Assembly: GCA_025093555.1 (NCBI GenBank)
Contig: JAIWNF010000023.1
Location: forward strand, 620,001 to 684,000
Source of the DNA: Circinella umbellata
Taxonomy: Eukaryota; Mucoromycota; Mucoromycetes; Mucorales; Lichtheimiaceae
Length of the DNA stretch: 64,000 nucleotides
Reading direction: 5' to 3'
Shown piece after piece: positions 27,252 through 39,200 of this stretch. The position numbers were made by a program, and so were the translations under genes. Position 1 is the first letter of the stretch. Every line of letters begins with the position of its first letter. Under the pieces are notes generated by a model. That model did no database searches. It was not told where the DNA came from and saw nothing but the letters and a program-made list of their open reading frames with translations.

Positions 27252-30200
27252 AAACAAAATTTTGTTATACCGTTATACCCATCTCTTTTATTTTTTGACT
27301 ATCTACTTCCTAATCCATCTTTCCCATTATTTAAATATACATGTTCTTTTTGTTTATCTTGTTAAATTTTAACTTTCTTCTCCTTTTATTTTTCTCTTAT
27401 TATTATCATATTTTACTCTTTCTATTATTATTATTACGTAGTATTATTTATTTTTTCTCACACACTGACACATATATTCGCAAATTATATACTTAGCACT
27501 CACCTCCTTCTATTTTATTTCCTATCAATTGGATGTATATACTGTTTTATTTATAATCTTCTTACATATAAGTTTTTAATTATACCTTTTATCTTTTACT
27601 GTTGTTAAGTATGACAGATGGATTGAATGTGAATTATCCGATCTGTAAAAGGAAACTAATCCTTTCTTGTCCTACATAAAAAATAGAATATCCAAATAGT
27701 AAAACATAAGAATGGAATCGACTGGTTGATTAAAGAAAAAGAATTTAATATTCAGATATATTTTTTTATGCCTAAGAGCTAATTTTATAAATTTTATATT
27801 TTCTTACGTATTTGCAAAATTAAAAAGATGACAAATGCATTGTTAATTCTATGTTTATAAAGTTGGTTATCCGTGTAACCAGTAATGTAAACTAGGAAAT
27901 GTCCGTGCGTTTTAGGGATAACAATAGTACATATAGATGAGATTTACAATGCGTAGGTAAATATTTTATAATTGTTGAAAGAGATACAAGGTATAAAATG
28001 ATCAAGTTAACTGTTAACCTTCGGTTAGCTAAATAATCACAATAAAAGTCTTTTACCCCTTTTGACACAATTTTATACAAATACGTAAAAGTTTACGAAT
28101 GTTACCTTATTTATCTAAAGTATCAATCACAGAATACTTCTCTTTTCTCTTTTCCTAGAAACAAAGAAAATATCGCGTTTGTCTGAAGCCGATTTTCAAC
28201 GCACGTGTATTGATTAAACACAAGAACACAATTCATACAGTAGCGGCAATCTTCTAAGTGTAAAGGATCCACAGTATCTACTAAAATCAATTTATGTAGC
28301 ATCTAAAAATATACTTTGATAATGCAGTTGATAATTTTTATAGGTATACGTGAGTTACGTATGATACGGAATAAATTAAAGGTAAATAAGACGTGAACCT
28401 CTGCTTCGTGGCGCCACTTCTCTGTATTCTCCTTCAAATATTCCAATACGTAGCATGCATTTTTCGTACGTAATGATGTAACTTTATGTTCTTTCTGCAT
28501 TTGTGCGACTTGTTTGATATTACTACTTTGATAGTCTTGATTTTGTAAATATCAGGTTGCTTGATGTTTTGTTCAGACCATCTGTCTCCACTTACCTCTT
28601 TTATCAATTACTTCCTGTTTTTCCTGCGTACGTATAGCACACTAATTTCAACTTATTTAGGATGGCGAACGAAGGTGTTAACTCAAGCTCCCGAGTTTTT
28701 CTTACAAAGGGCAAAATTGGGATGTAAACATTCTGTCAACAATATATTTTACTGATGAATGTTTAAATGCATCTTGTTTTGTATATATTGGGTAAGCCAG
28801 GTAGCAATTTGTATTATCGCAAGAATGCGTTTTTTTTAGCATATTGTAGCTATGGATAATATATACGACCTTATAGTTGTTTATTTCTTAGATTACGTAT
28901 ATACTATTTATCTACAGAAAGATGACCAGTCCGTAAACGAAATGACGTTTTTTGGATCGAGCCCAGCCACATACATTTACTCTGATAAAGTTGAAATTAG
29001 ATGGCTCCATTTGACTAATATATGTTTATATCATAAATTCAAGGATTTGGTGTTTTAGTCAGATGTTCATGACTTGTTAGGAATGTGTTCAACAGAATTT
29101 TGTAATTGTTTAGGTAGGGATCATTTATGCCATTCCAGTGAGTCGACATAATTCATGAAATTTGTTTATTAGATATAGGACAAATAAGGTAAAATAATTG
29201 ACTTATTTCCTCAAAGATATCAAGGAATTTAAACATACTGTTCGAAAACTGATTCAATACCTATGTTGTCGAAAATAAACTGCGTCCAAGCACAATTAGG
29301 TAAACTTAGCATATTGAACGCATATTGTCATCAATAATAGCAAGTCTGTTGATAATAACCTTATTCTGCTCTTGACCATCTGTCAAATTTCCTTCCAATG
29401 TTTTTAAATCGGTATTTTAAGATCTCACACACATTCATATTTAATTAGCTACATATTTGTTTGTTTGTGTTATAATTCTTAAATAAACTTTTGTACCAAA
29501 TGCCTGTTTCAGTACATATTATAAATCAAGTTTTTTTCTAAATACTTAGTATACAAAATTTTCAAATTTACCATTGGCTCTATGCGATCACTATTTGTAT
29601 GAATGCTTTTCCAGATTGACTATCCTGAGACAATTTCTATTCCGTCTTCCAGAGAAAATTTTTTTCTTGTGAATGCATAAACAATATACCCGTGTGTACT
29701 ACAAGTACTAGACCATATTGAGCATGATGTCCCGGCGGATTCGTAGTTTTGTAACCATCCAACAGATACCAATCACAGCATTATATTATATGCTTATTAG
29801 AAATAAACAGTCTTCTATGACATTCACAGTAGATAAGGTTTAATTTGTATCAGTATACTAATTATTTTCCACATGCTGAGGAAATATAAAGGTTAATTAT
29901 ATCGCATATCCTAATATTGTTGTCAAATTGTTGCTCCTGGAAACTGATGTAAAAGTGGTCGTAAGAACATGTGAAGTCTATCATTGTCCAAGTCTTGGGA
30001 ACAGAACACCATTATCACATTTTCATGTTAAAGACTTTTTTACAGTGTATAATCACAAGGATATGAAATACAACGCATTATGTATCCGAGGTACTTTTTT
30101 GGGTGTCAAGCACAAACCAAAAATAAAATTGAGAAGGCTATAAACAGTATCTTATCAATAGTTCCCACACGAACCAACAAGAAAAAAAAAATTTTTTTTT

Positions 30201-30305
30201 CTTCTCTTTTTTTTTGGTGCATATATAAAAATTTGATTTCGCCGGTTCTCTTAACTTTTCTTACTCTTTTTATCTGAAAGAAAAAAAAAAAAGGAAGGGT
30301 TGGAA
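27252..30305. other. Intergenic, about 3 kb, no gene supported
   Basis: AT-rich. Short ORFs occur on both strands (for example 28303-28500 minus, 28852-29058 plus and 29928-30143 plus). Some have protein-like composition (ACYVLEYLKENTEKWRHEAE at about 28460-28401, minus), but none has a recognisable domain or a convincing exon chain. They may be decayed transposon or gene remnants. Confidence 0.45.
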
Positions 30306-32030
30306 ATGCCTATACCCGTTACAAAATCGCCTAGTTCCCTCGAGCAATGCAGTATTTCGGCCTCTGATGCCATCATTAAACTCATTCAAATCATTCTGCG
30401 TGCCCGTCTTGGCACAACTGAATATAAATGTAGACAAAACCATCACGAAGACAATTCTTTCTGTTGCTTTCATTTAAAACATTATCATTTTCAACACATT
30501 CGAGGTAGCTTTACCATCACTATCCATATTATACAACAAAACAGTTTCTTTACAACTGCGAGTGGAAATTTACTAGAACGCTGGATTATATCTTTGGATC
30601 CAACTACTATTTCCGATTCGAATAATGATATGGTTGAAAATAATACATCGACAACGACAGACGAAACGGATGCTATCTTATTGCTACAAGCTGTTTATTC
30701 TCACACTCGTCTCATGCCAGTACATACGCTCCTTTCTAATAATAGCTTAAAAAAATCCGATTTGGCAACCATGATTACTATGGATGATGGTCGTTACCGT
30801 TGTTTTTCACAACAAGAACATTCTTGTCCATCTTCTTCTTTTTCAGTAACAGCTGTTGACACAACAGAGACCCTTGCAACGGTTACACCTGATGACTTTC
30901 CACATACCGCACATATTAAAACACATCAATTTTCCCCCAGGGGTCGAATCAGACTTCAGGTCGTATATCAAGATAATATTACAGATGAAATGTCACCAGC
31001 AGTTTCAAGTGGTATTGCCATGCGACGGTTATCTCGGCTTTCTTTGTCGGCCATTGAAGATGACACAGCGGTGCATGAACATAAGAACAACTATCATCAT
31101 CATCAACAACAACACCATACATACAGTCACCATCATCCATTTTTACAACAATCACCACCCAAAGATTCATACCATAATACTACAACAAACATACTACATA
31201 GTAATCATAATATCAATGATTCCCATAGCAAGTACAGCGAAATAAATTATAGTAATAATAATAAAAAGACTTTATCAGCAAGCATCCCTATACCAAATAT
31301 GCAATATACCCACCATCATGGTCTAGTCGCTTATTCTACATCACCATCACCTTCCTTCGGCGCAACACGTGCTCCTTGGGCTATTAACTCTCTTTTATCC
31401 TCTCAACCACCACAACCCCCTTTTCAACAAAGACGTACTTCGTGGACTGGGGATCAACATCTTGGAGGATCACTTGTTGGAAGCTATGAAGAATCCCTTT
31501 TAAGTGGTCGTATGTCTTCAATGCCATCTAAACCCATTCTCTTTCAAGCGCAAATCGGTGTATTAGGTAAAGAATGCAAATCGTCATTACGTTGTCCACC
31601 TCATCGTTCGGTCACATTTCCTGCCTTCTTTTATGACATGCAAGAACAATTGGTTCCTCCCTATGTTGGTACCGTGGATTTAATACCACCTTATCGGTTA
31701 CCACCCAAAGGGCAATTACAAATTGTTATCAAGAATCCAAATAAAACAGCAGTCAAATTATTCTTAATTCCTTATGATGTATCGGATATGCCAAAAAATA
31801 CAAAAACATTTTTAAGGCAAAAATCGTATGATGGGCATTCATTACGTTATGCTGTTCAGGTCCAACTGTGTAGAACAGAAAAAAAACGGGTCTATTTGTA
31901 CAAGCACATTCGGGTGGTATTTGCCAATAGAATTGCGGATTCAAGAGATAAATTAAAAGTGACATGTGAAGGGCCTCAAGAACGCGGACCTTTGACAAGA
32001 GCTGATTTGGATTTACTCAGTACATTATGA
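30306..32030 (+). CDS. Atos/FAM214-like protein
   Basis: A single exon of 574 residues from the ATG at 30306; the frame opens slightly earlier but not at an ATG. The N-terminal third has no clear family signature and is rich in Cys, His and Thr. The middle (about 255-340) is very His/Asn/Gln-rich. At about 392-405 lies the hallmark GSYEESLLSGRMSS, followed by FQAQIGVLG, matching the conserved Atos N-terminal (DUF4210) block. The C-terminal domain reads VDLIPPYRLPPKGQLQIVIK, NPNKTAVKLFLIPYDV and YLYKHIRVVFANR, matching the Atos C-terminal block once named for chromosome segregation. Animal Atossa-type proteins act in transcription and metabolic regulation; a fission-yeast relative was linked to chromosome segregation. 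The role here is not known. Confidence 0.85.
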   Translation: MPIPVTKSPSSLEQCSISASDAIIKLIQIILRARLGTTEYKCRQNHHEDNSFCCFHLKHYHFQHIRGSFTITIHIIQQNSFFTTASGNLLERWIISLDPTTISDSNNDMVENNTSTTTDETDAILLLQAVYSHTRLMPVHTLLSNNSLKKSDLATMITMDDGRYRCFSQQEHSCPSSSFSVTAVDTTETLATVTPDDFPHTAHIKTHQFSPRGRIRLQVVYQDNITDEMSPAVSSGIAMRRLSRLSLSAIEDDTAVHEHKNNYHHHQQQHHTYSHHHPFLQQSPPKDSYHNTTTNILHSNHNINDSHSKYSEINYSNNNKKTLSASIPIPNMQYTHHHGLVAYSTSPSPSFGATRAPWAINSLLSSQPPQPPFQQRRTSWTGDQHLGGSLVGSYEESLLSGRMSSMPSKPILFQAQIGVLGKECKSSLRCPPHRSVTFPAFFYDMQEQLVPPYVGTVDLIPPYRLPPKGQLQIVIKNPNKTAVKLFLIPYDVSDMPKNTKTFLRQKSYDGHSLRYAVQVQLCRTEKKRVYLYKHIRVVFANRIADSRDKLKVTCEGPQERGPLTRADLDLLSTL

Positions 32031-32567
32031 TAAGAAAAATCGATTGTCACATTTATAATTACTGCATGTCGTCTGTGTCTTTTTTTCGCACTACATTTTC
32101 CAGTCATATATACATATATCTTACAAAATAACCTTGGTTATTTCTACTTTCATTAATACAATCATGTATACACACAGTCTTTCTTCCCCCGATTTCCTTT
32201 TTTTATTTATTATTTTTACCCAATTGATATCATTGTATATTTTTAAACTATTCTTCCACCCTTCTCGTATTCCATTACTTAAACAGTTTTTGGTTAGTTC
32301 TGTATATACATATATATATATAAATTGCATACTTTCAGTCTTTCTTTCTTGTTTGCTTGTCTGTCATTTTGGTTTTATTTTCATTGCGTCATTAAATCAC
32401 TATACGTAGGAATTACTTCTGGCAAGCCTCGCCGTTTTCGCAACTTACAAATTAATTTGTGAACTAGTAATATACATACATACATATATATATATTGATG
32501 TTGATGTATCATTAATAAAACATACTTTCACATTTACCCACAATAAATTCCTCATGGCACTAGTTTT
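32031..32567. other. Convergent 3' flanks, no gene seen
   Basis: AT-rich 3' regions of the Atos-like gene (plus) and the eEF2-like gene (minus). TA-rich runs occur at 32317-32323 and 32482-32496. The ORFs at 32121-32409 on both strands are low-complexity. Confidence 0.5.
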
Positions 32568-35517
32568 TTATTTGTTACCTTCGCTATTTGGATCATAAGC
32601 TAAACCAGGCAGTTGTTCCCAATGATGTAATGTCATTCGTATAGATTCAACTTTTGTCGAAGGGTTTTTGTCAAGTTCTTTTTCCAAACCTATCGTTTCA
32701 CTAACAGGAAGACGGAAAGTGATTCTGACAGTTTTAAGGAGGTGACATTGTTCAATTTCATTCACAAAGACATAACCGCGGTATCGTTGACCTCGTTGAC
32801 CGTCATTGTTGCTACTATCATCATCATTATTATTACCAATCGTCAAGAATTCTCGAATAGTCTTTGCTACCGACGCTTTACAGACAATCTCCACAGTATA
32901 GATAGGTTCTTGTAATGTCATATCAGCATTGATCAAACATCCATACATAGCCCTACGTGTCATTAAAATGATCTGACTGTTTCCACGTTTGATGGGGTCG
33001 CAATTTGAGAAAATGTCATCAATACAAAATGTACAGTTTCCTAACGGACTATAACATAACGGACCTCCTTTTTGGACCCATTTGAAACATTCTATAATTC
33101 CGCCTTTGAGTTCGTGAATATATAGTACAGCGTGTGTATCTTCTATTAAGTGATTATGATCGACTTTATTGCGGTACCAACGTCGTATTAATCTTTGTTT
33201 TTCCCGTTTTTCAATATTACTGTGATTGGTGATGGTGTCTGTAGTATGATCTGTGTTTTGACGTGAGCTTGTATAAGTGACAGATGTGTTATTATCTTGT
33301 TTTTCTTGTGTAGGTTGCACATGCATTGTGATGCGGGTAAATTTATTTGGTGACTTGACGGAAATGGATGGAGATGTCTTTGTAATTGTTTCTTGATACA
33401 CTACAATTTGGTCATCTTCTACAACTTTGAAATTTACCGGAGCTACGAAATCCGTGTTCTCTTTGTTGTCCTTATTTTCTTTTCCTTCTTGTTGTTTTCT
33501 CAGTTCATTTTCTTGTTCTTTTTGGCATAAAATTGCAAGTGAATCAATCGATACTTTTAAGTGCCGTTTCCCGGCAACTGTAATAAAGTAACCTCTGCTA
33601 TGTTTCTCTGATTCTTCTTCTGAATACGATACACCTGGATCGATACGTACAAGTTTTTGCAACGCTTGATGAACAATTGTGTTGTGTTCTTGCTCAACGA
33701 GAATGGGTACTTCGATCACTGGTAATGACGATCGAATAGGATGCTCAGGCAAAATTACTGGATGATAAGGATTCAATATTTCATCTTTTAATGTGAGAGT
33801 TGCTGGAGGACCCCGAAAAACTTCCTTCATTAAGAATGCGACTAGACATCCAGCAGAAACATTATAATTGTTGCTTTTATTGGCCGCTGTTGTATTATAA
33901 AATTCACGCTTTTTTTCCAATGAAATGATTTTCAAGATATTTCCTGTATATGTTCCTGTCAGAAGAGATTGTGTAGACAAACGCACGGTGCATTTAGTGT
34001 CACCACTATTATTAATTTTCAAAGTGCCTGAGAAAACGCGTCCCAAAGACACCACATGGTAATTCTTATAGTCGTTTTTTGCTGTTTCAATTAATGGTAT
34101 CTTCAGCTCAATCTGTTTGGCAAAGTAAATAATAAGAGGGCCGGACGGATCACAGTGATGGATTGCTTCATCTACAATATCTTTGGTTTTCCGAAATCTC
34201 TGAAAATTACGTTGCTGAGCCTGGATAGGTGATGGTAAATGAGAATTAATTATATTAATCAAATACGGCTGTACTGACATAGTGTGGCGCATAATTAAAT
34301 GAAATAAGGCTGAATTATTGTCATCGTTTGGTCGACAGTGTTGTTTTAATTGTTCGAGTATTGTTCTTGGATCTATCCGAACATCAAATCTTTTGAAGAT
34401 ATCGTTCATTTTTTGCATGCTATCAGTGTCTTCATAATTATCGCTATTCAACCCCCTGGTACTCTTGTTGCTATCATTGTTTTTCTTCTTTTTAAATAAC
34501 GTTGATATCAAAGTGGATGTTGCTTGCAAACTCTGATGAATTGGTAATAAAATAAATTTATTGAAACCACGCTGTACATCGCCTTTTACTAATGTCTTTC
34601 TCCACTTTTTTTCGTCCGAATCATAGAAATGATCGTCCCATAATCTTTCACGAAGTTTAGTTCGATCAATACCAAATCGCCTGTGATATAGACTGGTAAA
34701 ATAATTTAAATCAATCACCCAACCATGTAAAGCGGATCCAAAAAGAACGTTGCCATTTTTTGGATCTAGTTGAGGGTGTTGATATACTCTTAGAATATTG
34801 TTGACGTCTGAAATAGTTTTTTTCAGCGTCTATATTTTATAGGTGTTATAAATATACATAAAAACAATTATTGGATGTTAACATATATATATAACTGCAT
34901 AAGAATTCAGAATATTAATAATACCTTATAGATTGTCTCAAAATCATTACTTGTCTCAGTAATATTGTTTAGTAAAATGTCAACTTTGTTAATAAAAAGT
35001 ACAACACTTTTCTTATAAACTGGTACTTTTTCTTGACCTTTACCGCCCACATTTTCTTCTGCGTTGGATGACAATGCATGCTTCAATATTGCTTCAACAT
35101 GCTCAAATAGATTTTCAGTACAATCAACAACCAAGATAATGCCATCCGTAAGTTGTAAATCCCCAGTAATCTGTCCCAAAAATTCTGGATGACCTGGTGT
35201 GTCAATAATATTTAACAACAGATCTACATGTGTAATAATTATATAATAGCGAGTAGTGAGTATACTACTGGATAAATGAGTAAAAAGAAAAGTATATTAC
35301 CATTATCATCGTCCGAAACGATAGACTTTGAACGGATAGTGACAGGATTTGAGCGTGTTGTCATGACATAATCGTAATTTGTTGTTATGATTTTGTTTCT
35401 ATTATTACTGTAATTGTTATGAAGTATGTGATCCATTAAAGTCGTCTTTCCATGTTGGTCAGAGCCAACTATAGATACGTTTCTTATATGCAGTGGATCC
35501 TGTATGTTAAAGGACAT
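32568..35517 (-). CDS. Divergent eEF2-like GTPase lacking the diphthamide histidine
   Basis: Exons 35517-35301, 35223-34925 and 34829-32568 give 925 residues (eEF2 is about 842). Order matches eEF2: IRNVSIVGSDQHGKTTL (G1, 11-27), VTIRSKSIV (switch I, eEF2 CITIKS), DTPGH (80-84), INKVD (150-154), NGNVLFGSALHGW, and a domain II block GTLKINNSGDTKCTV. Domain III-like DPGVSYSEEESEKHS is followed by a Gln/Thr-rich insertion, then the end of domain IV and domain V (QEPIYTVEIVC, HHWEQLPG). Where eEF2 has DAIHRGGGQ, the His that becomes diphthamide, this protein has DPIKRGNSQ (Lys about 786). The G1 His-Val-Asp is changed to Ser-Asp-Gln. It stops soon after HHWEQLPG and lacks the last eEF2 segment. 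Probably a paralogue with an altered role. A TTG-started extension upstream (IFTQQDQF) resembles the eEF2 N-terminus, so a missed 5' exon is possible. Confidence 0.8.
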
Positions 35518-36208
35518 GAATATTGAGAATTGATCTTGCTGGGTAAATATTATCAAAAATCAAAAGTTTCTTCTTCTGTAAAAATGAAGGAAAGATGTAA
35601 TAAAACACCATGTTTTTTTTTCCTTCTCAATTTAATATCCTTTGTTACACAGATAACCGCAGCAAGAAATCCCACGATGAACATTTCTGATGGCTGAGAC
35701 CTTGAATATAAAACTAATTTAAGATATTAGCATTTACTCTTAATACTATTATTGACCTAGTAATGACAACAATGAAACAAAAAGACATTTCTTCCTTTTC
35801 CAGCTAATACTTTAAATGGTTAGCTTATTCATCCAATATGCATCCAGTTGATCTGTTTTCTTTTTCCCTTTTTTCTTTTTTTAGATATGAGTATTTAGTT
35901 CGATAATAGCCATATGGTACTTGACATGAGTAATTGAAAGGCTTACAATTAATGAGTCATTTTCGTAACCATAAAGAAAAAAATATGTATTTGAATGATA
36001 GGTAAGATGTTTGTAATACAAAATTTTCAATAGATCAGAATAGACCTTGTTTTGGAAAAAAATAATACGGGGACTGAAATTAAAATTCAAGGGATTCAAT
36101 TACCGGTTGATCTTCTCCAATAGCTCTTCATTATTTTTTTTTTCTTGCTTTCTGTTTTTTTTTTCTCCTTCTTTATCGTTGTATGCTATTCTGCTTTCGA
36201 TCACGCGA
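35518..36208. promoter_or_regulatory. Head-to-head promoter region, eEF2-like and P5B ATPase
   Basis: A 691-bp divergent region. It is T-rich toward the ATPase start (36110-36180). There is a possible extra acceptor (TTTTTACAG, minus) near 35579 that could belong to an unannotated 5' exon of the eEF2-like gene. No named regulatory motif is convincing. Confidence 0.4.
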
Positions 36209-39200
36209 ATGTCGACCCATTCTTCGACTCGGACACTCGCAGGATATGGAGCCTCCCCCTTGGAAAGCAACAGTAGACCTACCTCACCTAGTCGTAATGC
36301 ACCAAGACCCAGGCGAGATTCTACTGCCCCGCTTATGCACACACCGCCGATAGGTGGCGGTCCTTCCATGTCGACAATGACCAGTACTGCTTCCAATAAT
36401 CAATACATTAAACATACAGCAACATCGCTGGGTGATTTACAATCGTCTGGTTTATATCGTCGAAGAAAAAAGAATGAAGAAGATACAGAGGACGAAGACG
36501 AAGATATAGAAGAGCCAAATCGTGAATTAAATACGAGTGACGAAGAAGACGAAGACGATGATTCAAGTGATAATGATAGTACAGTAGCCGATAACGAAGA
36601 GGACGATCGGACTAATTTATTATCAAATAATAATAATAATAATAATAATCATGTTCGTATTGGTGGAATGGATAGAAATAATTGGAGACAAATCTTAGTT
36701 TTGGAAGAAGATGTTGAAATTTCAATCCAAGGTTATCGCTATGATACATTACAATATCTATTGTATCGAATTTCTTGTTTCTTATCACTTGGATTAGTAT
36801 GGCTCATTTGTCGTTGGATGCCAAAATGGTGGGTTACTTGGGTCGGGGAAAGTGTTACTTTGGATAAAGCTCAATGGCTGGTATTTATAGTAAGTAGTTG
36901 AATTTTATTGCTATGTCTCATATGTTGTTGTTTTAGGTTATATTTGGAGGTATAAAAATATGTATAATAATTTAATGGGCTGTGTCTAGAACCAATATGG
37001 GGAACAACAAATATTACGGCCGCAGCATGAATTTTATGGTGGTACTGTTGGATCCGTTTTTTCTGTGGATCAGATGAGAGAAATCATTAAGACGGAAGGA
37101 TGTCATCATGAAGAAGCTCGCCGATTATTAAATATGGAGGAGAAGTTGACTCATTTGATTCTTGTGGAATATCGTTATATTCGACTCGCTTTTCATCCTC
37201 TTTTACGTAGATTCTTAATTATTGGGTAAATATAATGTTGGTAGTCATATATCTTTTTACACTATACGGCTATATTTTACTTAATCCATTCATCTCATTT
37301 TATTATTATAGTTTTTGGAAAGATATTAATTGGACTTCCATTAAAAGTGCGAAAACTGGATTGACATCAGAAAAATATCAACGAAGAGTGATAGCATTTG
37401 GTCCTAATTTGATCAACATTCGTGAGAAACCTACTGGTGCACTGCTGCGCGACGAGGTAACATTGATACAGAATAAAAATTTTTTTTTGGTTGGTTTAAT
37501 ACGCACTTGACCATAAAAAGAAACCAAAGTTTATAGAATAGAAAAAGTTAGTGACACAATATAATAACGGCTTTATTTTTTTTTAGGTGTTGAACCCTTT
37601 TTACGTATTTCAAATTGGAAGTATCATTTTATGGGGTTTGGATGACTATTACTACTATGCATTCTGTATCTTTATTATCAGTGCTGTTAGTATCATAACA
37701 ACACTGATAGAAACAAAACAGGTAACCTTGACTTTGCTTTTTATTCCGGAGTTTTTAAAAGTTTAAAATGTATAACAAAGTTTGTTTTTGTACAAGGTGT
37801 AAAAAAATGCATATTCTAATGATGATGATAATCTATTTCTTAGACTATGAAAAGAATGAGAGATATGTCTAAGTTTGAATGTAGCGTTCGGACTATTCGG
37901 AATGGATCATGTGAGTTTATCATATGTAACATATGTTTATCTCCCAAGTAAATGATACTAATATTACGATGACTGATCATATGCATTACATGGAATATGT
38001 GTTTTTTTTAGGGCGCACGATTAGTTCTATAGAACTTGTACCAGGTGATCTAATCGATTTGGTAGATTTACATACTGTACCTTGTGATGCAATGCTCATC
38101 TCAGGGGACTGTATTTTGAATGAATCCATGCTCACGGGTGAATCTGTTCCTGTATCTAAATTACCTGCCACCGATATGGTTGTTCGTAAAATGGATCTTT
38201 CCGGAAGTAGTATACCTGCAGAAATTGCAAAACACTTTTTATTCATGGGCACTAAAGTAGTACGTGTACGTTCAAATAACAGTACACCTGCAGTGGCTTT
38301 GGTTGTACGTACTGGGTTCAATTCAGCCAAAGGATCCCTTGTTAGATCCATGTTGTTTCCTAAACCAAATAATTTTCAATTTTATCGTGATTCGTTTCGA
38401 TTTATTGGAGTCTTGGGTGTTATTGGTAAAGAAAAGCATTTCATTCTTATATATATATATATTTGATGACATAAGTACCTCATCGTATCAAATATCTAAC
38501 ATGAAGCACTTTCTCTGTGTTTGGTTCTTAACTTAGCTCTATGTGGATTCTTATTATCCACTATTAACTTTATACGCATCGGAATTGACACTGAGACTAT
38601 GATTTTGCGTGCATTGGATTTGATTACTGTTGTTGTTCCACCTGCACTGCCTGCTACAATGTCTATTGGTACCAGTTTTGCCATCGGCCGACTTAAAAAA
38701 ATTGGAATCTTTTGTATATCCCCTCCCAAAGTGAATATTGGTGGTAAAGTCGATTGTATGTGTTTTGATAAGACAGGAACATTGACTGAAGATGGATTAG
38801 ATATTTATGGATTTCGATCGATTTCGACACAAAGTGGTGACGGAAAGAATTATTTTGATGATGAAATGATATCTATGCAAGGAGTTGATCCAAGTCTAGA
38901 CATCGAAGGTTCCACAAAGGCTAAAATTTTCCGTGCCATGACCACCTGTCATTCATTAAAAATTGTGGGTGGTGAATTGATTGGTGATCCTTTGGATTTG
39001 AAAATGTTTGAGCATACTCGGTGGGAATTGGAAGAAAGTGGTGGTGCTTCTTCGACGGGTCTTAAAACACGTAGTGAATTGGCTGCATTACAAGCAAAGA
39101 AAAGTGCCAAAGTCGGTATTATGCCGACAGTGGTTCGACCACCTGGTGGACGTCAAGAGCTACCTCTTCATTTGGTAATACATTTTTTTTTACTCTGTAC

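Noticed and set aside
36047..36208. N-terminal extension of the P5B ATPase upstream of the ATG at 36209
   Set aside because: The upstream codons are Phe/Ser-rich translation of a T-rich leader; the Ser/Pro-rich start at 36209 fits better.
37986..38351. 121-codon minus-strand ORF in the P5B ATPase
   Set aside because: Antisense to exon 6, which carries the TGES motif.
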